Shown here piece by piece: positions 33,534 through 44,240 of a stretch of 64,000 bases of DNA. The DNA is taken from positions 62,848,872 to 62,912,871 of the forward strand of contig OW121852.1 in NCBI GenBank assembly GCA_933228895.1. Direction: 5' to 3'. Both the position numbers and the translations under genes were made by a program. Position 1 is the stretch's first letter. The number at the start of each line of letters is the position of its first letter. The notes beneath the pieces were generated by a model that did no database searches, had not been told where the DNA came from, and saw only the letters and a list, made by a program, of their open reading frames with translations. This DNA comes from Platycnemis pennipes. Its lineage: Eukaryota > Arthropoda > Insecta > Odonata > Platycnemididae.

Positions 33534-33870
33534 GGGGATCGGGTTGGTGTGGTGGCTAGAGTACTGGCATCCCATCCCGAGGGTCCGGGTTCGATTCCCG
33601 GCAGTAGCGGATTTTTCAGTGGAAAACCGGTCCCCACTTGAGTGCCTAGTGGAGGGCATTTCAAGTTCAGTACTCCGTCCGTCGGATGGGACGTTAAGCC
33701 GTGGTCCCCTTGGCGCCTTTCGTTAAGAGTAGGCTAATGCCGACGCCGGGTTTCTCTCTCCTTCCTCCGTTCCCTGAAAAACTCCTACCATTACCCAATT
33801 ATCGACCTATCCTAAATGGCGCAAATGACCTAAGCTGTCGGCCGCCTCCCCTGAATAACCAACCAACCAA
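33534..33870 (+). mobile_element. SINE-A, near-intact copy with target-site duplication
   Basis: This 337-bp element is the best-preserved plus-strand SINE-A. The A-box region is TGGCTAGAGTACTGG (33553-33567) and the B box GGTTCGATTCC (33588-33598) is perfect. The body has GATTTTTCAGTGGAAAACCG and TCCGTCCGTCGGATGGGACG, and the 3' end is AATAACCAACCAACCAA. It is bracketed by exact 11-bp repeats TCCTATGTCGT at 33523-33533 and 33871-33881. Open frames running through it are by-products. It is very similar to the 22553-22883 copy, indicating relatively recent activity of the family. Confidence 0.94.
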
Positions 33871-33881
33871 TCCTATGTCGT

Positions 33882-36149
33882 TCTGTGCACCGTGTAAACT
33901 ATAGGTATTGGGGTAAGATTTTTATGTTCAACTAAACCTATTTTAACTGGACGATCATCAATAAGTATTTATATTAAAGATGGAGAAGTTGGTTGAGTTC
34001 GTAAATTAGATCTTACAATCTTGGTATAGTACATATAAGTAAGATAATCCTATTTATCTCTCTGGAGGCCACTATCTATTCTGCTGTACTTTATGTGCGC
34101 GTAAAAAATTACATGTAAAACAGTTGTTTTTTATCTCTCTAATTTTACCTTCGCGGATTACGCCTGATTACGCTGGATTTTTTAAAAAAATATTCTTAGC
34201 ACCCACTAAGAACGTGTCAGTATTAAATTTCTACCGGGACTTATTTCAGTGTTTCGCCTTTGAATCGGATGACATAAGCGCCGGGAGAAGACTTAGCACT
34301 CACGAACGGTGAGAGAAAAATGAAACATCCCCATCGGATGGAGAATCCGGAAGGGTTTAATCGGGCGGGGTCGGGACCGGGATATTTAAGGGAAAAAGGA
34401 TTTTTTTGAGTTGAAGGAAGGACGCTGACTCGTTTGGTGTATTTAGGAAAGGGATTCTTGGGTAGGGAGGGCGGAGGCCGCTAATGGAGTTGTTCCATTA
34501 AAGAGGTAGGCGGGGAGAGAGGTTGGGAGGAATGGTTACAGAACGCAGGTGGAGGTGGGCGAGGTAAGTTTTTAGCTATTTCAGGTTGGCAGGACTGGAA
34601 GGGAAGAGGAGAGGAAAAAATATAAGGTGGGCCCCCAGAAGAGAGGAGTTTCTCTGGGAAAAAAATTATACGCGTTTAGTCTTTTCCGATTGGAGCTCGC
34701 CACCGTACCTTCCGCCCACTTCTCGCCAGCACTCGTCGAGACTGCTTACCGAGCTCTCGGAAAAGACTAAGACACGACGGGGGGAAGGATTTGTGAGTTA
34801 GGCAAGCGGAAGAGTTTCTCCCTCTCCGACGACAAGGTTAAGGACCCTTTTAAAAAGGTCGCCATTTCTTTTTCCGCCGGCGCTTTCTTTGCGTGGCCTC
34901 CGTACCTCGCCCGTCTTAACCTCTTTGAGTGGTAATATTTTTTTTCGCCATCTTATTCCCTTATTTCTGAGGCTGTGGGGCTGGTGATATTTCTGAATCG
35001 ATTTATATTATTTGTATCGATGTGTCATGGCCATGCTTTTAGACTACGGATATTGAGGATGAAATAATTGGTTGGAATCGAATTGAAGTCTCGAAATCGT
35101 TACAAATGATTATTATCGGCTTCCCGATAAAAATTATTATTATCATGTGAATCATATTACCTTGAGGACGATTTATTATTTTATATTCGATATGAACTAT
35201 GTTTCTAATGAGGAATAAACAAAGAACTATGTACTATTTTTACACTGTATTAGACATTGACCATGGTTTCGTTCATAACCAATGTGTATTCCCCATTCTG
35301 AATATAACTCATTTTCACATTGTCACGCCTTATGCCGCTAATTATATTATGAATGATATTGTCGAATCCTTCTTGGACGATATGGAAACTCTTACTATCT
35401 GAACGAAATGAACAGCAATATTTTCTCGCCGAATTACATGAGTTTTTCACTACTTTGTAGTAAATATGGAAAATAAATTGACTTGTCCGTAATATCTATA
35501 AGTTTAATAATACGTTTAGTATTGTGGGTCAGAATAGACTCCTGAGTGTCATCTGGTCGTCGTGATCTATATTAATGTCTAGTCTTTATGAAAAATGTTA
35601 TGGTCTTATTTATAACATCGATAATGCTCGATATATCACACGATTTTATCGTCACTCGATACCATCTTTACACCTCGGGAATGATGCATCAAAAATCGAG
35701 TGTCGATCTTGAAAATATAGTATCGCACAGCCCTTCCCATGAAAGATCTCTCTCACTCCGCCTAATTCTCCCCAGATGGCGTTGCTACCGCTCTCCTGCC
35801 GGCCGTGATGAAATCGGCTGAAAGTTTTTATGTGTATTTAATCTCTCGAGCTCCCCTGATCTTGAGGGGTGAAAAAGGTCCACCCTCGGAGATTACTCGA
35901 TACACAACGAGCTTCCATCTTTACCTCTATTTGGCCTTTCACCCCCTTTCCCATTGCAAGCCCTCAGGCCGGATAACGCTCGTAATAGGTGCTTAAAATC
36001 CACGTCTCCTCTTCAGCTTATGCCATCAACGTTAGCTATTTTTCGGCATTCCCACCTTAGAAATGGAGCGTTAGAGAGCTAATTTTGACGCGGAAATTCT
36101 GTTTTCATTTAACGAAAATGTAATTATCACCTAATGAACTTAACTTAGT
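33882..36149. other. Non-coding; purine-rich 34310-34660 and CpG-rich 34660-34930
   Basis: The plus strand is G+A-rich at 34310-34660, followed by a GC/CpG-rich patch. No protein family is recognisable in the frames. Near 35258-35285 GACCATGGTTTCGTTCATAA recalls the complement of the GAAAC..GGTC part of the hammerhead-type arms, but no CTGANGA box follows. Confidence 0.4.
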
Positions 36150-37134
36150 ACTAGCAGACCTGCGGCCTGCTTTGCAGGCAGTCTCTGTCTGGTGTGCTCT
36201 TGAGGTGAACTTTGTGTCCAATGTCAAATGTGATTTTACAGTGTTTGGAAACTACTGATGACACATTACCAATAGGTGGCAGTAGTGCTTGTGCTTCAAG
36301 CAGGCAGTAACTGCTTCACTACTCCAAGTAGTCTTTGCATTTTTTTTACACTTTTGTGCACCAACTTTTCATAAGCATTTCGTATGCTGAGAGAAGGAAA
36401 TGGCTATTTTAAAAATAGAGAAATGTGTCCCACTCTTGTTATCCTATATGTTTTTGCACTTTTACACCATATTTTCATTATATGTTGTCTCCCACTCAAA
36501 AAACCTTGTTTTTGAGAATGGGAGTGAACAAAACGAAACGGATACAGAATGACTGACCCACACGCTACAAAATCAATATATATTCGAATTAACCTGCTGA
36601 TTTAGCAACAAACATTAATGCATATTAAACTTCTTATACCTAACATTCTTTCAACTATTAGAAAAGTACCTACTTCAAAACGCCTAGCTTTGAAATTCAC
36701 AATTCATACGCAAGATCGGGGCCGGTAGGCAAAAATTGTTTTATTTCACTAATTCCACATTGAAAACGCCAATTGATATTTTCATGCTTACAAAATTGAT
36801 TGATGTACTTAACTAATTCCACTTTCTACAACTGCTTCAATCCAATTTTTGCCCCTTTTCCAAAAACGTAAACACATTTACTTAGCAACGAAAACAAATT
36901 TTCATAGCAACTGATTTCCCATGTTGAAAGATAGGGAAAAGGCCATTTTTCTCTACACCACAAACTGCCAAAAATCCAAAACTACTGCCAAATCATGCAG
37001 ACAGAGAAACCACACTCAACGACCAAAACCTCACTCTTTTAGCTCCAAAATTAAGAGAGAACGGAACAAAACGGATACCTACAGAATGACGGACTGACTG
37101 ACACGCTACAAAATTAATACATATAGATACGCTT
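36150..37134 (+). repeat. Unclassified repeat with duplicated tail
   Basis: It begins near AGTACTAGCAGACCTGCGGC with a small GCCTGC-TTT-GCAGGC hairpin at about 36167-36181. A tail of the form AACGGATAC, AGAATGACTGAC, CACGCTACAAAATCAATA ends near 36595. A second, closely similar tail ending ACACGCTACAAAATTAATAC lies at 37058-37134. The GAC-repeat followed by an 'ACGCTACAAAAT' end resembles 3' ends of short non-autonomous elements seen in many arthropods, but I cannot name the family. It may be two tandem or nested copies. Confidence 0.5.
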
Positions 37135-39127
37135 TCTGTTCGTTCGCCATAGACTAGGAATATTGCCCTCTAGTTATGCATGCTGATTTTCGTTTGTGAC
37201 TTGATGATGCTGATGGCTTGAGGCTAGGAAGCTGTTCGGTTTGCTGTCCTTTGAAAGGATGCCTGTTCATGATAGCATACCATCTTCTAACTTCTAGTCC
37301 GTTTTCTTTCTTTCCGTTTATTATTTCTGGGATTTTTTCCTCAATTTAGCCGGGATATGCGCTAAATCTTGTGCTTTTTCATGCTCTCCGTTGTCAAAAT
37401 AAGTTAGTTAAGCGAATTATACCTGTCAAGCAGAAAATCCATTCCATCTGCCTCGATGCTGTCTTCCGTACTCAATTGAGAAGAATAATTCCGAGGACTT
37501 TCCTTAGGCATGTAGATGAATAAAATGTTTTCCAACTCCGTCAGGGAATGGATACATTCATTGCTCGTATTCGAGGGGAATATTGAGATCTTTTCTTGAT
37601 AGCTGGAAAATTTTAACTCGTTTTTTTTCTTCGATAAACTCATGAGATATATCTCGCACGTATAAATACGGTGCCCGTATCTCAAATGGTAATCTTATAT
37701 GGACTGGATGGAGATAAATGGACTGAAATGAATCATTCAAACTAGTGGCATTCATCTTTTCCCTTGTTGTCGGTTCTTCTGTTTTCCTTTTCACGATTTT
37801 TCAACAGAACCGTAGAATTCGAGCGTATAATTTTAGAAGTTCCTTGATGTGTTTTCTTTCATCACTTTTCTTTCCCAGGCTATATAAATGCCACATGGTG
37901 GAATAGAGTAAGGTTAAACTGTTTGATTTTACGATATGAAAGCCAGTTTTTATTTCATCTCCCTCAAGATTTTTAGTAAAATACACCGATAAAATGGTTT
38001 TAAAAATGTCCATATTCCTTGAAAACGTTAATAACATTCTCCATGACTTCATCTCGATATCATTAATTTTTCTATCATTACGTGTATTTTATTAGCTTTG
38101 GGAACGTGTATTGAAATGAATCTGAAAATGTTTATTTTGCACAAGAGTCATTATTTGGCCCGCTCTGATGAAAATAAGACATTTTTTTGCATTTCTCAAG
38201 CAAGTCTAGAGCCTAATTTTATGACATAGGTAGTTTTAATAAATGTGGAATAACGGAGGCCTAACATTTACGGATTCCATTTTTGATACAACTCATTCGA
38301 TTCAAATATTTTCTAACGTTATTCCAAGAATCATCCCTTTTATTTAGTGACAAATAATTTTTTGTGATAAAAACTTAATTTAGTCATATTTTGTTTTCAA
38401 CAATTTTCTACGCATAAGACGCACGACCTTATGTGATGTATGTTCATAAGAAGTGCGCCCTAGTTTTTACCACACATTTCTTACAGGATAAGATTAGAGG
38501 TGCTCAATTATAGGTTGAAACATCGGATTATTGCGAGCAAATACAATCCCAGCCTTAATCAAAATAAGTGCGTTTTTTTAATGAAAGTTTACCGTGAACG
38601 TTATCGATGAATTGGTGATATGTGATAAGCAAAATATCACGTTCACTGAATGAAGGTGAGTGTTTTTGCGTGGGTTTCTTCGGGAAATACTGAGTGTAAT
38701 AGGGCAAACAATACGGCATATCAGTTTTCTACCCCAGCAGAAACTTAAGCTCCCTGCAAAACTCCAGGATCACCACAGGGAGCTCGTTAAAACCGATTTT
38801 TTCCTCCAGGAAAGTTCCCTTTGAGTGCGTTCCATTTTATGCGAGCAGAGAAACAAGTCAGATGTACCTATCTCCCTTATGGCAGCGTCGCCTTCTGCAC
38901 TTGCACCAATGAGTTTATAAAGCACTGTCTCAGTAACAACGCGCATCTGTCGAGGGTCTAAACTAGGCCGACCCAATTTCTAGGCTGCCGTATTCCATCT
39001 GACGTCTGCTCGAAACTAGAATGTAGGTACTTCGTGTTTTCAAGCGGAATCATCTAGACAGGGCTGCTGCGGTGGTTGCTATGGAGAAACTTCGAGGTGA
39101 TGCTGTCCTCGACTGATTATCAATCCT
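37135..39127. other. Non-coding stretch
   Basis: AT-rich. The minus-strand frames at 37404-37794 and 37801-38052 overlap each other or stand alone without a recognisable domain. No RNA or repeat found. Confidence 0.45.
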
Positions 39128-39880
39128 GGGGGGTTATTTTGTAATCTCACTTTAGTGAGAATACGTCATAAAATGTCACTTTTTCGTAGTTAAACTCCGC
39201 CACCCAGGCGGCGTGACCATCTTCGGATCTCAAGCGGTGAACTGCCGGTCATGTGCTGGTCTTTTAGACGATTCATCCGCTCTGATCCGTATCTTTCGAC
39301 TCTTGATCCGTTTCATTATCTCCGCCTGCCATTAGTTCCCATCTCATCTTCATAAAGAACGTGACATGGAGCCACCATCGTTTCCACTTGAAGCTTGAGT
39401 TGGAAAAAAAGCAAGAGCGGGAAAGATACAATCGATTTTAAATTGTATTTTTGGAATTTGCACAACGTGAAGAACTTAAAATTTCTTAAATCACGAATTG
39501 TATATTATCAACAAATGATTTCTTGAATGAAACACTATTGAGAAAATGAAAAGAGATGAAACACTATTAACGTAAAATGTAGCGAGAAACAAGTGCAAAT
39601 TCCAATATTGGTATAAAGGAAATTATCGGACATGAATTATCTTGACAGGCCATCCGAATAATTAAAATGATAGGGACAAACCATTTTCCACTCACCTTTA
39701 CCGTATTCCTCCATTTTTGAAGAAAGCGGTCGCCGTTGCCAGGCACTCGTTTGTTTATTCAACGACAGAAGCTTCGACAATTCACGAACCGTTCGGGAGC
39801 CGATCATTAAGAGAGCGAAACGGATCTCCCGCCTTCCCGCAAAGACTCATTAAAAAGGTGAGATTACAAAATAACCCCCC
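39128..39880. mobile_element. 753-bp element with 23-bp terminal inverted repeats
   Basis: The 23 bases at 39128-39150 (starting GGGGGGTTATTTTGTAATC) are the exact complement of 39858-39880. Both ends point inward and the inner sequence differs, which fits a non-autonomous DNA transposon (MITE-like). A target-site duplication is not clear: CCT precedes and TGA follows. The interior has a GC-rich patch and no transposase-like frame. The superfamily cannot be assigned from this terminus by me. Confidence 0.75.
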
Positions 39881-40012
39881 TGACGAGAAGCGCTCTAGTT
39901 GTTGAAATAATCCTGGTCATAGAATGAAGCAGGAACCTCTTCTTTAGTCTATTCTGCCATTTTGTAAGATTCATTATCAAATTCATCCGTCACTGAGGCT
40001 ATTTTTGTCATA

Positions 40013-40072
40013 TCGATAGTGTGCCGACTTGGAATCAGATGGTTGCTGGTTCAAATCCTGTTCGGACATGGA
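40013..40072 (+). mobile_element. tRNA-like SINE head
   Basis: ATAGTGTGCCGACTTGG is an A-box-like region and GGTTCAAATCC (from about 40048) is a perfect B box, followed by TGTTCGGACA. The spacing is that of a tRNA, but ends do not pair as an acceptor stem. The body downstream is not recognisably one of the three families named here. Confidence 0.5.
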
Positions 40073-40342
40073 TGTTTTACAATTTATTTGAGTAAAATAT
40101 GGATTTTAAGGTTATTTGGCTTCAACATTATGTCATCACTCTTATTATCAGAGTTTTAGCTGTAGAGTGGGTTTAGATGGACATAAATTACTTTCTACGC
40201 AAGCAAAAAAGGTATTGTATCCCTGCAATCAAATTAATAGTAAACTTATACGTAAAGATGCAACAATTTAAAAAAAAGAATGGGATAAAGGATGGCCTTG
40301 GCGTACTGGACAGCTTATAAAATATCAACGCGTAATAGTTAT

Positions 40343-40414
40343 TACTATTTTTAATGTTCTGACTTTAAGTGCTCTAATTTTTAGTGTTCTAACTTTTAGT
40401 GTTACTATTTTTAG
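40343..40414. repeat. 15-bp minisatellite
   Basis: Units TGACTTTAAGTGCTC, TAATTTTTAGTGTTC and TAACTTTTAGTGTT follow directly from 40360, with partial units on both sides. Short, AT-rich, no evident role. Confidence 0.8.
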
Positions 40415-43217
40415 ATTTGGTTTTTGATGGGAATGGATTACTTCTAAATGCTCCTTTTCGGAAGGAGCCTAAGTTTCACATGATGTTTCTTTTTATTCAT
40501 GCATATATCCTGTCCGTCATCGTCCCGTCAAAATTGCCATTCCTCTCCTATATCTACCTCTCCAACCCGGAAGTGAAAAAGATCCGGTTATTTTCATCAT
40601 CGTTCATCCATACCGTTGGCTATCTTTCATATGATATTCTGCTTCAGTTCAGCTTACTACCTTCCTCTCATTACACTGTGCTAACTGCTTTTTTTCCATT
40701 TTAGCTTTTTGTCAGTTTTCAGCGGTTGTCAACTGGAATATTGCATTAATATCCAAGGTTTATTAGCATTAGTTTTCTACTGATAAAGGTAGGTCTAAAA
40801 GAACAATTTAGTTATTTCCACGACAACTACATTTCACATAATATTCCTCTTGAACCCCTTCTACTTTCTATATTCTGTTCTATTTAAATTACATGTTCTT
40901 CTCCTCTCTCTACTGGTTATTTACCTACATTCTTCCTTCTATCCCGTCCTGCAAAACACCTTCATCGCTTAACACCTTCTGTAACCACTCCCTTTGCCTT
41001 CTCCTAATTTCCTCAATGATCTTTCTTTCTTCTCCTGCTACTAAATTCACCATTTTTTCTCCTTTCGACCCTCCTACTTCCTCCATCCTTCTCCAAACCT
41101 GCATCTCAAAATCCCAATGTCTATTTTCATCTTCTTTCCTCAATGAGCATGATCCCGCGCAACATTGTGCCGCGGTTCACATTAGATTTTATCGAAGGTT
41201 GGGAAAGTTGATCGAATAAAATGGATATGGAGCATGATACTAAGTATTTTCAAGATCTGGGACCTGTGGAAAGACGATGAATAAATATCGGTGTATTTTA
41301 GAGCTATGCGCTTTGAGAATGATGAATAAAGGGCATTGGGTGGAATGGAATATGAATATATAGGAAGGAAAAGTTCCTTGTCATTGTGTGCAGAAAATAA
41401 CCAAAGGTAATCGAAGTCTGGAGTTGATTACTGAAGATAAAATAGTAGGCTAACGAGGAGATGGGTGATAGAGAATTTATTTACGAAATGAAAGTTTTAT
41501 TAAATGGAAAGTTGCAAAAATATTATCTAATGAGTTAATCTAATGAGAGAATAGTTTACTTAAAGGAGGAGTTGATAAAGTGGGAAAAATAACAAAGAAG
41601 AGAAGGAATAATGTATCAAAACTCCTCCTAACTGGTGAGTTATTTTTAAAAATAAATGTCTACTGCTGTCCAAGTACTTTGGTCAACACCGTGAGGAAGA
41701 CTAACGCAAAGCAGAGGAATCAGTTCTTTTCCCTCCATCGACTTTTATTTTCCAGAAAGATCTGATGCCCAAAAAATCACAAAAACTTGGTTTTATCTGA
41801 ACGTGGATTTAGCTGAGCGTGTCCTGAGATGAATTCCCCATATCCATGATGTCCATGTCCTGGTTATATGACTTCTCTTCATTTGCTGGGTTTCCACATC
41901 ATTTGAGGATACTATATCGTAGTATTTATTTACCGAATACGCTATTCTGGTGATTGACGCGTTTTTACCGCTGGATGTGGGATCCTTGGTTCGAATATTT
42001 CCTACCAAAGACTGTTATCCTTTTTTCTTTGAATCGTGAATTGTGCGCGAGAAAAACGAATTCTTGTACCTTATCCGATAGTTAGTCTCTCTTACTCTGT
42101 GGCTTATGCCTGTTCTGATGATGTGGTGTGGGGTAAAAATGTCTGACTTGTCAGCCTCAAATTCAAGTGATTTGAATTTAAATGAAATAGTATCGCTCTT
42201 CATTCAATTATATGCATTTCTTAAACATCTCTATTAAGTATTAGCATTATACCTCTTAGTTAGCATGTTATTATTGATATATTGCGTGCTAATATTTCAT
42301 CTCCTGCCACAACCTCGTGGTGGCATCATCACATATCCAGCATATCACGTAAATGTATCGAAGGTAGAATCTTGGGTGTTTATGGAAGAGAGAGGAAGAG
42401 AAAAAAAAGTTATGGAATCGTAAGAAGGGAAGTTTTAAATTAAAATTTTGTACTTTCCACTTCTTTTTGGTGTACACTTGTACACGTGTTTCGAAACGTC
42501 ATCATCAGGTCTACTTTAGAAATTGAAAAGCGTGTTATGCTTAAGTATACATTGAAAACAAGTGGACAGTATAGCTCTTGAATTACATTTTAATACCTGA
42601 AATGCTCTTCCACCGGGTAACTCCAGGTGTTGTCGAATTGATGTGGGAAGAGAGGTATGCAATACGTTAACCTGGTGAGAGAAATAGCGTCGGGAAGGAG
42701 CTGTCGGACGAAAGCAACGCAAAGAAGTGTATAAACTCTCCTTCCAAAAATCTAACCCTACTGGTAGAAAATTATCGATTAATATTCAAGAGAAGGGATT
42801 AGATTAGGTCGGTTTTAGGGGACAGTTTTAAAGTCGTTTGGCGAAAGGGTTGAGGAGTTTCATCGGGGAAGTTGATAAATATATCTTCAAAAATTAAGTT
42901 GGCGAAGGGATGGTGGAGGGAGAAGTGGTGATTTGGCACGGTGGACCACTTAGGGGATGGAGAAGTTTCGTGGCTTGTATGAGAAAGTTTTCGCCTCGAG
43001 GGTTTCGGGGAATGTGTAACAAGATTCTCCGCGCCGGGAGGAAGAGGCTATGTCGTCCCTCGAGTACATCCCCCAATCAATAATTTGCGTAAAGGAAGAG
43101 TAAGGCTCTAAGGATCCTATCTAATGCTTAACCCTGCCTCATATAAAATCCAACTCATATGAATACCGCAAACGGAATAATATTCAAGGTTTTTACGCTT
43201 AGAAATAAAGAATAGTA
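40415..43217. other. Non-coding; C+T-rich 40880-41150, G+A-rich 42780-42990
   Basis: The open frames on both strands over 40893-41219 mirror a C+T-rich stretch and are not credible proteins. Near 42485-42512 the minus strand has CCTGATGATGACGTTTCGAA, a possible degraded hammerhead-type core with a minimal stem II. No gene is recognised. Confidence 0.4.
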
Positions 43218-43749
43218 ATGACGAACACTTTTCGAGTTTCAACCGTCGCCGGGAAAATCTCTAAGATCCTGACCAAATGGAATATAGAAACAATTCATAA
43301 AATACCGGAAAAACTGCGTGGCGATTGGCGAGTCTAGGACGAATTGGGACTCAAAGCACCTGGAGTTTACCAATTCCCATGTCAGTGCGGAAAATTATGC
43401 ATCGGAGAGACAGGGCGCACGGTAGAGGCCCAAATAAGAGACACAGGAGGTGTATTAGGCTGTTCCACCCGGAGAAATCTGCCTTGGCTGAACATAGCCA
43501 ATTGGAATATCACATAACTCCTTTGATTAGGCTCAACTGGTTTCCAAAGCTAATGGGTATTGGGATCGACTCCTTAAAGAAGCCATTGAAATTAAGCTGC
43601 AAAATAGCACCTTGAATCGGGACTCTGGGTACATCCTTAGCAGGGAATGGAAACCGTTAATTCAAAAAATGACGGAGAAAAGGAGACAGCCACCCCCCAC
43701 CAGATTAGACGGATATATAAGCGTAGGAAGGAAGTCCTGCAAACATTAA
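43218..43749 (+). pseudogene. Penelope-like element relic: C-terminal GIY-YIG endonuclease region
   Basis: Penelope-like elements encode a reverse transcriptase joined to a C-terminal GIY-YIG nuclease. Here only the end remains, in three frames. 43218-43334 gives VAGKISKILTKWNIE and stops at a TAG (43335). The same frame continues DELGLKAPGVYQFPCQCGKL, then CIGETGRTVEAQIRD. A shift gives RCIRLFHPEKSALAEHSQ. A second shift gives YWDRLLKEAIEIKLQNST, then NRDSGYILSREWKPL, ending at TAA 43747-43749. The first GIY-like Tyr (GVY) is kept, but the Tyr of YIG is Cys (CIG), so catalysis would be impaired even without the breaks. The family's CxC pair (PCQCGK) and the H-P-E-K-S-A-x-A-E-H block are intact. 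Confidence 0.87.
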
Positions 43750-43945
43750 TGCTCTCTGGATTATGGAGGAGTGTTCCAATAAAACGTTAGCAGTCAAAGT
43801 TCTTACTCGGCTCGAATCCTGAGAATTATTTATTGGTAGTTCTCGAGTTTTCCACCGGTTGATTGCATTGATGTGCACCAGCATTTCGGAGATCTGCGTA
43901 TCGTCTTCGTGGTTGAATCCGGATGATGCTGGCAGAGTTATTTAA
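43750..43945 (+). mobile_element. Probable 3' region of the Penelope-like element
   Basis: Downstream of the relic ORF, GAATCCTGAGAATT (43815) and GAATCCGGATGATGCTGG (43915) are imperfect repeats of one another, and the first is followed by a hairpin GAGAA...TTCTC (43823-43845). Such CCTGATGA-like boxes next to hairpins recall the hammerhead modules known in Penelope-like elements, but here the core is too altered to call. The element boundary is unknown. Confidence 0.35.
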
Positions 43946-44165
43946 ACGTCAGTGTATATCAAAGCTATCACGCGGTGGAGAGCATGAGAATGTTTCTCCA
44001 TCAGTATTCATCAGGAAAATCTAATTGCGTTCAAACACTTTGAGATGTATCAAAATTTATTCGCGTGCGCTCAGAGTATTAGTGGAATTCAGCTTCTATC
44101 CGATCCAGCTGGGTAAGTTACATCTAACAGTCTGAACTAATCTTAAGCCTAAACATAAAACAACA
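43946..44165. other. Non-coding
   Basis: Nothing recognised. Confidence 0.4.
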
Positions 44166-44240
44166 TCGAAGAATGTGTCGGAATTTGAACCTTTGGATCG
44201 CCTTGCCGTCATGTTAACCACCTGACAGTCATGGATGGCA
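44166..44240 (-). mobile_element. tRNA-like SINE head, minus
   Basis: On the minus strand: CATGACTGTCAGGTGGTTAA, then AAGGTTCAAATTCC, an A-box/B-box pair with tRNA-like spacing. Similar in type to the 8750 and 17186 elements. Confidence 0.45.

Noticed and set aside
33532..33726. Open frames inside SINE-A (also at 22698-23042 and 2014-2265)
   Set aside because: They recur because the SINE recurs; the element is a pol III-type non-coding repeat.
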